A stretch of 64,000 bases of DNA from Microbacterium azadirachtae (GCF_000956505.1 NZ_JYIX01000026.1:1-64000); one strand, 5' to 3'. Positions 40,486 to 48,511 are shown, counted from the first letter of the stretch. The notes: generated by a model not told the origin, from the letters alone. Numbers and translations: made by a program.

Positions 40486-42173
40486 GCGCGCAGGAGGCGA
40501 CGCTGCTCACGCAGGCACGCGCCTGGCTGCGTCAGGATCCCGACCCGGAGACCCGGGACGAGCTCGCCGGTCTCATCACGAGCGCCGGATCCGGTGACGA
40601 GGCTGCCGCCGCCGACCTCGCCGACCGCTTCTCCACGCGCCTCGCCTTCGGCACCGCCGGGCTGCGCGGCGAGCTCGCCGCCGGCTCGAACCGGATGAAC
40701 CGGGTGCTCGTGGCGCAGGCCGCCGCGGGCTTCGCCGCGTACCTGTCCGAGAAGGCGTCGGCAGGAACGCCGACCGTCGTGATCGGGTACGACGGGCGCA
40801 AGAACTCCCGCGTGTTCGCGAAGGACTCGGCCGAGATCTTCGCCGGCGCGGGACTGCGGGCGATCCTGCTGCCGCGGCTGCTGCCGACCCCGGTGCTCGC
40901 ATTCGCCGTGCGGCACCTCGGCGCGGACGCCGGTGTGATGGTGACCGCGAGCCACAACCCGCCGAACGACAACGGCTACAAGGTGTACCTCGGCGGCGCG
41001 GACCAGGGCTCGCAGATCGTCGCGCCCGCCGACGCCGAGATCGCGGCGCACATCCAGCAGGTCGCCGATCGCGGGGACGCACGGGCGATCCCGCGCTCCG
41101 AGGCCTACGAGACCGCCGGCGAGGACATCGTCGAGGCGTACGTCGCCGCGACCGCCGCCGTGGCGCCGGCCCCGGTCGGCACCGCGGGGCTGCGCTGGGT
41201 CTACACCGCCCTGCACGGGGTGGGCTGGGAGACGTTCTCCCGCATCATCGGCGACGCCGGCTACCCCGCGCCGTGGACCGTGACCGAGCAGCGCGACCCC
41301 GATCCCACCTTCCGCACGGTCTCCTTCCCCAATCCGGAGGAGCCTGGCGCCATGGACCTCGCGTTCGCGAAGGCGCGCACGCTGGGCGCCGAGCTCGTGA
41401 TCGCGAACGACCCCGATGCGGACCGGCTCGCGGTCGGCGTCCCCGACGAGACCGCAGAGGGGGGCTGGCGCCGGCTCACCGGCAACGAGGTCGGCCTGCT
41501 GCTCGGCTGGCGCGCCGCGCGCGCGGCCACGGCGGACGGTCCCGCCGCGCCGGGAACCTCGCTGGCGTGCTCGCTCGTGTCCTCCCCCGCACTCGGCGCG
41601 GTCGCCGCGCGGTACGGGCTGGACTTCCACGAGACCCTCACCGGCTTCAAGTGGATCTCCCGTGCTCCCGGCATCGCATTCGGCTACGAGGAGGCCCTGG
41701 GCTATCTGGTGAACCCGGAGACGGTGCGCGACAAGGACGGCATCTCCGCCGCGGTCGCCCTGCTCGGGCTCGCCGCCGAGGCGCGCGGACGCGATGCGAC
41801 GCTCGTGGACCTGCTCGAGGAGGTCGCCGCCGAGGTGGGTCACTTCGCGAGCGGCCAGGTGTCGATCCGCGTCGACGACGTCGCCGTGATCGGCCGGATC
41901 ATGGCCGCGCTGCGGCAGGATCCCCCCGCCGGCTTCGGCGAAACCGCGATCACGTCTGTCGAGGATCTGCTCACGGCCGCCGAGGGCGCGCCCGCCGGCG
42001 ACGTGCTGCGCTACCGTCTCGCCGACGGCTCCCGGGTGATCGTGCGCCCGAGCGGCACCGAGCCCAAGCTCAAGGTGTACCTCGACGCGCGCGCGGACTC
42101 GGGCGAGGCGGCCCACGCCGCCGTGGCCGCGCTGGACGCCGCGATCCGCGAGCTGCTCGCCCGCCTCGGCTGA
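40482..42173 (+). CDS. Phospho-sugar mutase (PMM/PGM family)
   Basis: This 563-residue alpha-D-phosphohexomutase has the phospho-Ser loop VMVTASHNPPNDNGYKV, the metal loop ANDPDADRLAVG, the sugar-binding GYEEALGYLV and the phosphate-binding RPSGTEPKLKVYLD. The GTG start overlaps the nucleoside phosphorylase stop. In actinobacteria this gene is usually beside the phosphorylase, and a phosphopentomutase role on (deoxy)ribose 1-phosphate is the sensible reading, although the family also includes phosphomannomutases. Two copies of the 92-bp repeat follow the stop. Confidence 0.92.
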   Translation: MSAQEATLLTQARAWLRQDPDPETRDELAGLITSAGSGDEAAAADLADRFSTRLAFGTAGLRGELAAGSNRMNRVLVAQAAAGFAAYLSEKASAGTPTVVIGYDGRKNSRVFAKDSAEIFAGAGLRAILLPRLLPTPVLAFAVRHLGADAGVMVTASHNPPNDNGYKVYLGGADQGSQIVAPADAEIAAHIQQVADRGDARAIPRSEAYETAGEDIVEAYVAATAAVAPAPVGTAGLRWVYTALHGVGWETFSRIIGDAGYPAPWTVTEQRDPDPTFRTVSFPNPEEPGAMDLAFAKARTLGAELVIANDPDADRLAVGVPDETAEGGWRRLTGNEVGLLLGWRAARAATADGPAAPGTSLACSLVSSPALGAVAARYGLDFHETLTGFKWISRAPGIAFGYEEALGYLVNPETVRDKDGISAAVALLGLAAEARGRDATLVDLLEEVAAEVGHFASGQVSIRVDDVAVIGRIMAALRQDPPAGFGETAITSVEDLLTAAEGAPAGDVLRYRLADGSRVIVRPSGTEPKLKVYLDARADSGEAAHAAVAALDAAIRELLARLG

Positions 42174-42207
42174 GCCGGGCCGCCCGACCTCAGGCCGCCG
42201 GGTCCCC

Positions 42208-42299
42208 CGATTTGGGGCGCGCTTCGACGTTTTGGGGCGCGTCCCACCGTGTTTTCCGGGCCAGACGCGCCCCGAACCGGAGAATCGCGCCCCAAACCG
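42208..42299. repeat. 92-bp four-arm palindromic element, copy 3
   Basis: Arms are CGATTTGGGGCGCG (42208-42221), CGTTTTGGGGCGCG (42228-42241), CGCGCCCCGAACCG (42266-42279) and CGCGCCCCAAACCG (42286-42299), with spacers of 6, 24 and 6 bases and GTTTTC on the centre. It is 34 bases after the phospho-sugar mutase stop. Confidence 0.9.
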
Positions 42300-42377
42300 G
42301 TCGCCCTTGCCTCGGCTCGGGCGGACCTGGTCCCGGATCCGGCGGCACGTCGCGAGCGTTCCTCCACGGCCCTGACT

Positions 42378-42509
42378 CCGTTTGGGGCGTGTATCCCCGT
42401 TTTGGGGCGCGTTGCACACCGAAATCGGGGCACGGTGCGCCCCAAAACGGAGCCGCACGCCCCAAAACGATCCGACTCGCCCCACACCGGCCGACCACGC
42501 CCCTGGTTC
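42378..42509. repeat. 92-bp four-arm palindromic element, copy 4, with two further arms
   Basis: The 92-bp unit is 42378-42469: CCGTTTGGGGCGTG, CGTTTTGGGGCGCG, TGCGCCCCAAAACG and CACGCCCCAAAACG, spacers 6, 24 and 6, centre GAAATC. On the right the same 20-bp period goes on with CTCGCCCCACACCG (42476-42489) and CACGCCCCTGGTTC (42496-42509). The last arm overlaps the stop codon of the AbiEi/endonuclease-like gene. Confidence 0.88.
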
Positions 42510-43464
42510 AGGCGGGCCGGATGCCGAACGCAGCGAGACGCCGTCCCAGCACGGGGGCTGTCTCGAGGTGCCTCCAGCCCCACCGCGCGAGCCTGCGCTG
42601 CGTGGCGCCTCGGATCCAGTCCTCGCGCTGCTTCTCCTCGTCGAGTACGTCTGCGCCGCTTCGCCCCGCGAGCATCCCCGCATCGGCGTACTTGACCGCG
42701 CCGTCGAATTCCCCGAAGGCCAGCGCCGCGGGATCATCGAGCGCGAAGTCCACGAAGTACGAACCGTGGGGCCCTGGCACTTCGACCTGAAGCCGGATGC
42801 TCCGGAATCCGAGCTCGACGAGTCGGATCCGGCTGATGCTCTCTCCGGGAAGCTGCGCCCTGCCGTCGGCGAACGCCAGCACCCGGTCCGCACGGTGCCG
42901 CCCGTGCGCGAATCGGTGCGCGATGCCGTGGACGGCGTCGAGGAACGCTCCCGCCTCATCCTCGTCGTAGGATCCAGGCCCCGGCACGCAGCGCGCTCGC
43001 AGCGCCGCGTCCGCCACCACCACGGCGCTCTCGAAGCCCGCCGTGCGAACCACGTCCGCGACCGTGCGTTCGAGCGTCGTGCAACGCAGTCCGCGGATCT
43101 CGACGATCTCCTCCTCGGGCACGAATCCGCGATGCCGGATCGTCCCGACCGCGGATCCGGGACGCGCGTGCGACACCGTGAGATGCACGCGCGTGCGATC
43201 GGGGCGGAACAGCGGAAGCCCGTGCAGCGCGGCGGCGGTCTCGTGCGAGAACACGGCGTCGTCCGCGATCAGCCCGAGCGCATGCGCACGGGCGATGACC
43301 CGCCCTTCGGTCGACGCAGCGGCCCAGTCTTGCCGATGCGCGTAGACGCCGGGCCGGATCCGCTCCAGATCCCGGCCGTCGTCCGCCACACGGTCGCCCG
43401 TCTTCGTGCGGCGGATGCGTCCGAGCTCTGCGACGTGATGCACCGCGGGGATGAGGAGGGTCAT
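42508..43464 (-). CDS. AbiEi-like winged-helix protein with endonuclease-like C-terminal domain
   Basis: The 318-residue protein begins like the AbiEi-type domains of actinobacteria: IRPGVYAHRQDW (37-47), AVFSHETAAALHGLPLF (70-86), RVHLTV and LERTVADVVR. The C-terminal part (about 195-310) reads ADGRAQLPGESISRIRLVELGF, then QVEVPG, FVDFAL and AFGEFDGAVKYAD. The order E ... VD ... ExDGxxKY is like the small DUF559/Vsr-type endonuclease fold, so a nuclease is plausible but unproven. No AbiEii toxin gene is adjacent. Copies 3 and 4 of the 92-bp repeat adjoin its 3' end and copy 5 lies 109 bases before its start. CAGGAT six bases before ATG 43464 may be a -10 element. Confidence 0.75.
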   Translation of the reverse strand: MTLLIPAVHHVAELGRIRRTKTGDRVADDGRDLERIRPGVYAHRQDWAAASTEGRVIARAHALGLIADDAVFSHETAAALHGLPLFRPDRTRVHLTVSHARPGSAVGTIRHRGFVPEEEIVEIRGLRCTTLERTVADVVRTAGFESAVVVADAALRARCVPGPGSYDEDEAGAFLDAVHGIAHRFAHGRHRADRVLAFADGRAQLPGESISRIRLVELGFRSIRLQVEVPGPHGSYFVDFALDDPAALAFGEFDGAVKYADAGMLAGRSGADVLDEEKQREDWIRGATQRRLARWGWRHLETAPVLGRRLAAFGIRPA

Positions 43465-43572
43465 CGCCCCATCCTGAGGCGCGGGTCCGCGTCTCCCCCG
43501 GGCGCGTGCGGAATGCGTGGAGAACTCGCCCACGACGCGATCTGTGCAGGGCTTCGCCGGGGTGGGCGTCCC

Positions 43573-43664
43573 CGTTTCGGGGCGCAGCCTCACGTTTTGG
43601 GGCGCGTTCGGCACGGATTTCCTGGCGTGGCGCGCCCCAAAACGTCAGAGCGCGCCCCAAAACC
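43573..43664. repeat. 92-bp four-arm palindromic element, copy 5
   Basis: Arms are CGTTTCGGGGCGCA (43573-43586), CGTTTTGGGGCGCG (43593-43606), CGCGCCCCAAAACG (43631-43644) and CGCGCCCCAAAACC (43651-43664), with spacers 6, 24 and 6 and GATTTC on the centre. A degenerate GGGG arm lies a further 20 bases to the left (about 43553-43566). Unlike the other copies it sits between divergent genes, so it is not simply a terminator. Confidence 0.9.
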
Positions 43665-43718
43665 TCGGTGGGGAACCCCGAACCGGCGGCCGTGGCGGGA
43701 AGGGCTCCACGGCCCCGA

Positions 43719-43724
43719 TACGCT
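43719..43724 (+). promoter_or_regulatory. -10 element, leaderless start of the GNAT gene
   Basis: TACGCT lies six bases before ATG 43731. Confidence 0.6.
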
Positions 43725-43730
43725 CGGACC

Positions 43731-44318
43731 ATGGATTTCGCGGCACCCGTCACCCTCGAGAACGACTTCGTGCGGCTGGAGCCGCTCGCCCTCGCCCACG
43801 CCGAAGACCTCGCCCTCGCGACCGCCGGGCTCGAGGACCGCTGGTACACGTCGGTGCCGTCCGCCGAGGGGGTGCCCGCGGAGATCGCGCGACGCCGTGC
43901 GCTGCATGATGCGGGCGCCATGAACCCGTTCGCGATCGTGCGACTCGACACCGGCCGCGCGGTCGGGATGACGACGTTCTGCGACATCGACCAGGCCAAC
44001 CGCACCGTCGAGATCGGCTACACCTGGCTGTCGCCCGAGGTACACGGCACGGCCGTGAACCCGTCCGCCAAGCGCCTGCTGCTGGGACACGCCTTCGAAC
44101 AGTGCGACGCGATCAGGGTGCAGTTCTGCACGCATTTCCACAACCGGCAGTCCCGCACCGCGATCGAGCGGCTCGGGGCGAAGCTGGACGGGATCCTGCG
44201 CAACGACCGCATCGGACCCGACGGCGCCTTCCGCGACACCGTGGTGTACTCGATCCTCCCCCACGAGTGGCCCGCGGTCCGCAACGGCCTCGACGCCAGG
44301 CTCGACAAGCGCCGCTGA
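43731..44318 (+). CDS. RimJ/RimL-type N-acetyltransferase
   Basis: The 195-residue protein is of the GNAT group that acetylates N-termini or amino-acid-like substrates. It starts TLENDFVRLEPLALAHAEDL, then VGMTTFCDIDQANRTVEIGYTWLSPEVHGTAVN, which is the family's IGYT(W/L) beta-strand with the acetyl-CoA loop, and IRVQFCTHFHNRQSRTAIERLGAKLDGILR at the end. The Q/R-x-x-G-x-G loop is less canonical (VHGTAVNPSAK), as in many RimL-type proteins of this sort. The substrate is unknown. Repeat copy 5 lies 66 bases upstream. Confidence 0.88.
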   Translation: MDFAAPVTLENDFVRLEPLALAHAEDLALATAGLEDRWYTSVPSAEGVPAEIARRRALHDAGAMNPFAIVRLDTGRAVGMTTFCDIDQANRTVEIGYTWLSPEVHGTAVNPSAKRLLLGHAFEQCDAIRVQFCTHFHNRQSRTAIERLGAKLDGILRNDRIGPDGAFRDTVVYSILPHEWPAVRNGLDARLDKRR

Positions 44319-44426
44319 ACTCGGCCTGCCCCGTCCGCGAAGCCGCACTCGCCTGCGCTCTCAGCGGAAGGATAGGATCGGGGCACTGCGCGCGGAGACC
44401 CCGAGCCGCGCCCGGATGAGGAGAGC

Positions 44427-45782
44427 ATGACGACGAAGTCATATGCCGTGATCGGCGCCGGCCCCTCCGGACTCGCTGTCATGCGCGCACTGCGGAAGGC
44501 GGGGATCGAGGCCACCGGTTACGAGGCCTCGCACGACGTCGGCGGACTGTGGGACATCACGAATCCGCGCAGCACGATGTACTCCTCCGCGCACCTGATC
44601 TCCTCGCGCACCACGACCGAGTTCACCGAGTTCCCGATGGACAGCGACGTCGACTACCCGGGTCACCGCGTGCTCAAGCGCTACTTCGACGACTACGCGG
44701 ACGAGTTCGGGCTGCGCGAGCGCTTCCGATTCGGCACCAGGGTGGATCGTCTGGAGCGCGACGGCGAGCACGACGACAGCGGGTGGATCCTGCGTGCCAC
44801 GGCGAACGGCGAAGACGGCGCGGACGCAACCATCACCGAGCGTCACGACGGCGTGATCCTCGCCAACGGCACGCTCGCCGAGCCGAACGTCCCGGCGTTC
44901 CCCGGAGAGTTCGCCGGCGAGATCATGCACACCAGCGCGTACAAGGATCCCGCGCAGCTCGCGGGCCGGCGCGTGCTCATCATCGGCGCCGGCAACTCCG
45001 GCTGCGACATCGCGGTGGACGCCGTGCACCACGCCGCGAGCGTGGACATGAGCGTGCGCCGCGGCTACTACTTCGTGCCGCGCTACCTTTTCGGCCGGCC
45101 GAGCGACACCCTCAACCAGGGCAGGCCGCTGCCCGCGCGGATCAAACAGGCGATCGACTCGCGCGTGCTGCGCGCGTTCACCGGCGACCCGGTGCGCTTC
45201 GGCTTCCCCAAGCCCGACTACCGCATCTACGAGTCGCACCCGATCGTGAACACCCTCGTACTGAACCACCTCGGTCAGGGCGATCTGCGGATCCGGGCCG
45301 ACGTCGAGCGCTTCGACGGCTCCACGGTGCGCTTCCGCGACGGCACCTCGGGCGACTACGACCTCATCCTGCTCGCGACCGGCTACGCCCTGGACTACCC
45401 CTTCGTCGACCGGGAGCACCTGAACTGGACGGGCGCCTCACCGCGGCTGTTCCTTAACGTCTTCCCGCCGTCGTTCAACGGCCTGTACATGATGGGGATG
45501 ATCGAGGCGAGCGGGATCGGCTGGCAGGGCCGCTACGAGCAGGCGGAGCTGATCGCCGCCTACCTCGCCGCCGAGAACGCGGATCCGGCCCGCGCCGCGC
45601 TCTTCCGCGACAGGGTGACGACGCGGTCATGGCCCGACCTCACCGGCGGGTACCGCTACCTGGGCCTCGCGCGCATGTCGTACTACGTCAACAAGGACGC
45701 CTACCGGCGCGCGGTGCGCACCGAGAAGGCGGCCCTCTCCGAGCGCACGGCACCGGCCGGAGCGGGGCGCGGGGGCGCATGA
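44427..45782 (+). CDS. Flavin-containing monooxygenase (class B)
   Basis: The 451-residue enzyme uses FAD and NADPH to hydroxylate or insert oxygen into a substrate (N-, S- or Baeyer-Villiger oxidation). It has the FAD loop VIGAGPSGLAVMRAL at the start, the fingerprint FAGEIMHTSAYKDP (FxGxxxHxxxY, about 163-176), the NADPH loop VLIIGAGNSGCDIAVDA and the LLATGYALDYPF segment. A GAGGAG Shine-Dalgarno precedes ATG 44427, and TAGGAT at 44373-44378 is a likely -10. It overlaps a sterol/bile-acid-type transporter gene and then an SDR gene, three coupled genes that suggest breakdown or modification of a steroid- or terpenoid-like ketone. Confidence 0.92.
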   Translation: MTTKSYAVIGAGPSGLAVMRALRKAGIEATGYEASHDVGGLWDITNPRSTMYSSAHLISSRTTTEFTEFPMDSDVDYPGHRVLKRYFDDYADEFGLRERFRFGTRVDRLERDGEHDDSGWILRATANGEDGADATITERHDGVILANGTLAEPNVPAFPGEFAGEIMHTSAYKDPAQLAGRRVLIIGAGNSGCDIAVDAVHHAASVDMSVRRGYYFVPRYLFGRPSDTLNQGRPLPARIKQAIDSRVLRAFTGDPVRFGFPKPDYRIYESHPIVNTLVLNHLGQGDLRIRADVERFDGSTVRFRDGTSGDYDLILLATGYALDYPFVDREHLNWTGASPRLFLNVFPPSFNGLYMMGMIEASGIGWQGRYEQAELIAAYLAAENADPARAALFRDRVTTRSWPDLTGGYRYLGLARMSYYVNKDAYRRAVRTEKAALSERTAPAGAGRGGA

Positions 45783-46732
45783 ACGTCGACGACGTCGTGG
45801 TGCACTTCGCACCGGGCACGCTGACGATCCTCAACGTCGTCCTCGGGCTCATCATGCTCGGGATCGCGCTGGACACCTCGCCGAAGGACTTCCGGGTCGT
45901 GCTCACGCATCCCAAGCCCTTCGTCGTCGCGATCCTCGCGCAGCTGCTGGTGCTTCCGGCCGTCACCTTCGGCCTCACCATGATCCTGCCGGTGACGCCG
46001 TCCATGGCGCTCGGCATGATCCTGGTCGCGTGCTGCCCGCCCGGCAACATCTCCCAGGTCCTGACCCACCGCTCGGGCGGCAACACCGCGCTGTCCGTCT
46101 CCATGACGGCGGTCGGCAACCTGCTCTACATCGTCGCGATGCCGCTGAGCATCGCGTTCTGGGGATCCCTGCACCCCACGGCCAGGCACCTGCTGCACCG
46201 GGTCGCCGTGAACCCGTGGCAGATGCTGCTGGAGATCCTGCTGATCATCGGCCTGCCGTTCGCCCTCGGCCTGCTGCTGCGCGCCCGCCTGCCGCGCCTG
46301 GCGACGCGCGTGCAGCCGTTCGTGCGCTGGTTCGGCCTGATCGCCCTCGTGGGCTTCATCGTCGGAGCGCTCGCGGGCAACTGGGCCGTCTTCCTCGGCG
46401 TGATCGGATCCGTGCTGCTCGTGGTCGCGATCCACGATGCGGTCTCGCTCGCGATCGGATACGGCACCGCTGTCCTCGGCGGACTCGGCACCAGGGAGCG
46501 CAAGGCGATGACGTTCGAGGTCGGCATCCGCAACGCCGGCCTCGGGCTCGGCCTGGTGTTCACGTTCTTCGGCGGACTCGGCGGCATGGCGGTCGTCGCC
46601 GGCTGGTGGGGCGTGTGGGACATCGTCGCGGGGCTGTGTGTCGCTACGCTCTGGGGCATGCACACCACGCGCCGCACCGGTTCGCGCACCGGCGATGCCT
46701 CCCGCCGAGCCGTCAGGGCAGGAGATCGATGA
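45779..46732 (+). CDS. BASS-family (bile acid:Na+ symporter) transporter
   Basis: The 317-residue membrane protein has nine to ten hydrophobic helices. Marks of the family are GLIMLGIALDTSPKDF, VACCPPGNISQVLTHRSGGNTALSVSMT (crossover helix with the Na+ site) and FEVGIRNAGLGLGL. Members carry bile acids, pantoate, or other organic anions with Na+. The gene overlaps both neighbours by four bases (ATGA), so the transporter is translated together with the monooxygenase and the SDR and probably imports their substrate. The specific anion is not known. Confidence 0.9.
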   Translation: MNVDDVVVHFAPGTLTILNVVLGLIMLGIALDTSPKDFRVVLTHPKPFVVAILAQLLVLPAVTFGLTMILPVTPSMALGMILVACCPPGNISQVLTHRSGGNTALSVSMTAVGNLLYIVAMPLSIAFWGSLHPTARHLLHRVAVNPWQMLLEILLIIGLPFALGLLLRARLPRLATRVQPFVRWFGLIALVGFIVGALAGNWAVFLGVIGSVLLVVAIHDAVSLAIGYGTAVLGGLGTRERKAMTFEVGIRNAGLGLGLVFTFFGGLGGMAVVAGWWGVWDIVAGLCVATLWGMHTTRRTGSRTGDASRRAVRAGDR

Positions 46733-47682
46733 GACGCGTCATGGTCACCGGCGGCGCCGGCTTCCTCGGCAGCAGGGTCACCGGTCTCCTGTCCGATCAT
46801 CCCGGCGTCGACGTCGTCCTCTCCGGCGATCTCCGCGATTCGGAGGTGCCAGGCGTCGTCTCGGTCGAGGTGGACGTCACGGACCCGCGCGGACTGCCGG
46901 AGCTGCTGCGCCATCACCGCGTCGACACGGTCGTGCACCTGGCCGCGATCGTGAATCCGGGCCGCGACGTGCAGGGAGAGTTCCGCGTCGATGTGCAGGG
47001 CTCGTCCAACGTGCTGGCGGCCTGCGTGGAGGCCGGCGTGCGCCGCCTCGTCGTCTCCAGCTCCGGCGCCGCGTACGGCTACCACGCCGACAATCCGGAC
47101 TGGATCGACGAGACGGATGCGCTCCGCGGCAACGACGAGTTCCCGTACTCGCGGCACAAGCGCATGGTCGAGGAGATGCTCGCCGCCGCGCGCACCACGC
47201 ACCCGGCCCTGGAGCAGGTGATCTTCCGGATCGGCACGATCCTGGGCCCCACGGTGCGCAATCAGATCACGGCGCTGTGGGACGCGAAGCGGATCCTGCA
47301 CATCGCCGGATCCGATTCCCCCTTCGTGTTCGTCTGGGTGGACGACGTCGCCGCGGCGATGGTGCGCGCCGCGCTGGGCGAGGGCCCCGCCGGGATCTAC
47401 AACGTGGCGGGCGACGGGGCGCTGACCGTGCCGCAGATCGCCCGGCGGCTGCGCAAACCGCTGCTGACGATCCCCGCACCGCTGCTCGCGATCGCCCTCG
47501 CGATCGGCAGCGCCCTGCGCCTGACCGATCACGGACCCGAGAAGATCCGCTTCCTGCGCTACCGGCCCGTGCTGCGCAACGACCGGCTGAAGGAGGAGTT
47601 CGGCTACACGCCGCGGCTCACCTCGGCGGAGGCGTTCGAGGAGTACCTGCGCACGCACCCTGACGTCGTGCACGCCGGCTGA
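46729..47682 (+). CDS. NAD-dependent epimerase/dehydratase (extended SDR, 3-beta-HSD-like)
   Basis: The 317-residue protein has VMVTGGAGFLGSRVTGLL (TGxxGxxG loop), VVHLAAIVNP, and the catalytic S ... YxxxK set in VVSSSGAAYGYH and FPYSRHKRMVEEM. The pattern is like extended SDRs that act on sugar nucleotides or, as in 3-beta-hydroxysteroid dehydrogenases, on sterols. A GGAGATCG Shine-Dalgarno overlaps the end of the transporter gene. It closes the monooxygenase-transporter-SDR operon. Whether it acts on the same substrate is inference. Confidence 0.9.
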   Translation: MRRVMVTGGAGFLGSRVTGLLSDHPGVDVVLSGDLRDSEVPGVVSVEVDVTDPRGLPELLRHHRVDTVVHLAAIVNPGRDVQGEFRVDVQGSSNVLAACVEAGVRRLVVSSSGAAYGYHADNPDWIDETDALRGNDEFPYSRHKRMVEEMLAAARTTHPALEQVIFRIGTILGPTVRNQITALWDAKRILHIAGSDSPFVFVWVDDVAAAMVRAALGEGPAGIYNVAGDGALTVPQIARRLRKPLLTIPAPLLAIALAIGSALRLTDHGPEKIRFLRYRPVLRNDRLKEEFGYTPRLTSAEAFEEYLRTHPDVVHAG

Positions 47683-47713
47683 CTGGCGAACCCCGACCGC
47701 GGAGCCTGCGCCG

Positions 47714-48151
47714 TCAGGGCTTCTGCAGCTCCTGGGCGAGCATCACCAGGATGCCGCTGGGTCCGCGGAGGTAGGTGAGCTTGTAGACGTCCTGATAGTT
47801 CGCGACGCCCCGCAGCGGGAAGCACCCGTGGCGGGCGGCGATCGCCAGGGACTCGTCGATGTCGTCGACGGCGAACGCGATCCGGTGCATGCCGATCTCG
47901 TTCGGGAGGGTCGGTGCCGTCTCGATCGCCTCGGGATGGATGTACTCGAACAGCTCCACGCGCCCGTGTCCGTCCGGCGTCTGCAGCACGGCGATCCGCG
48001 CGTGGTTGCCGTCCAGTCCGACGGCCGTGTCGGTCCACTCCCCCGAGACGGTGTCGCGGCCCAGCAGGGCGAGCCCCAGGTCGGTGAAGAAGGCGATGGT
48101 CGCCTCGAGGTCGTGGACGGCGATGCCGACGTTGTCCATGCGGATGGCCAT
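47714..48151 (-). CDS. VOC/glyoxalase-fold protein
   Basis: The 145-residue protein has two beta-alpha-beta-beta-beta modules: MDNVGIAVHDLEATIAFFTDLGL and MHRIAFAVDDIDESLAIAARHG. Metal ligands are plausible at H of GIAVHD/MHRIAF and E of RVELFEYIHP. Members include glyoxalase I, dioxygenases and methylmalonyl-CoA epimerase; none can be singled out. ATG 48151 gives a leaderless arrangement with TAGAGT seven bases upstream; an ATG three codons before is less likely. Confidence 0.85.
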   Translation of the reverse strand: MAIRMDNVGIAVHDLEATIAFFTDLGLALLGRDTVSGEWTDTAVGLDGNHARIAVLQTPDGHGRVELFEYIHPEAIETAPTLPNEIGMHRIAFAVDDIDESLAIAARHGCFPLRGVANYQDVYKLTYLRGPSGILVMLAQELQKP

Positions 48152-48158
48152 GCCTCGC

Positions 48159-48164
48159 ACTCTA
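48159..48164 (-). promoter_or_regulatory. -10 element, leaderless start of the VOC gene
   Basis: TAGAGT on the minus strand lies seven bases before ATG 48151. Confidence 0.6.
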
Positions 48165-48190
48165 CGCCGCCCTCAGCGCGGGCCACCGCG

Positions 48191-48511
48191 TCAGTGCGTG
48201 CCGGCTTCCACCAGGATCACGCCGCCGACGATGACGGCGAGGCCGATCGCCGTCATGACCGAGATGCGGTCGCGGAACAGCACCCGCCCGAGGACGGCGG
48301 TGGCGGCGACGCCGAGCGCGGCCCAGACCGCGTACGCGATGCCGACCGGCATGCCCAGCGCCAGCACCGTCCCCAGCAGGACGTAGGAGGCGAGATAGCC
48401 GAGCACGATGGCGGGGATGTGGCGCCGGCGCCGGAAGCCCTCTGATGCGCGCAGGCTCAGCGTCGCGGTCACCTCGGAGACGATCGCTCCGAGCAGCAGC
48501 AGCCAGGTCAT
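48191..48511 (-). CDS. SMR-family efflux protein, second of a pair
   Basis: This 106-residue protein has four helices and the Small Multidrug Resistance marks: the essential membrane Glu in GAIVSEVTATLSLRAS (residue 13) and GMPVGIAYAVWAALGV. It overlaps the other SMR gene by four bases. Two unlike SMR genes in tandem usually form a heterodimer of opposite topologies. It closes a ten-gene run of nucleoside uptake and salvage genes, which is an unexpected place for it. Confidence 0.93.
   Translation of the reverse strand: MTWLLLLGAIVSEVTATLSLRASEGFRRRRHIPAIVLGYLASYVLLGTVLALGMPVGIAYAVWAALGVAATAVLGRVLFRDRISVMTAIGLAVIVGGVILVEAGTH

Noticed and set aside
42508..43464. Complete AbiE toxin-antitoxin system
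   Set aside because: Only an AbiEi-like N-terminal region is present; no AbiEii nucleotidyltransferase gene adjoins, and the C-terminal part differs from AbiEi.
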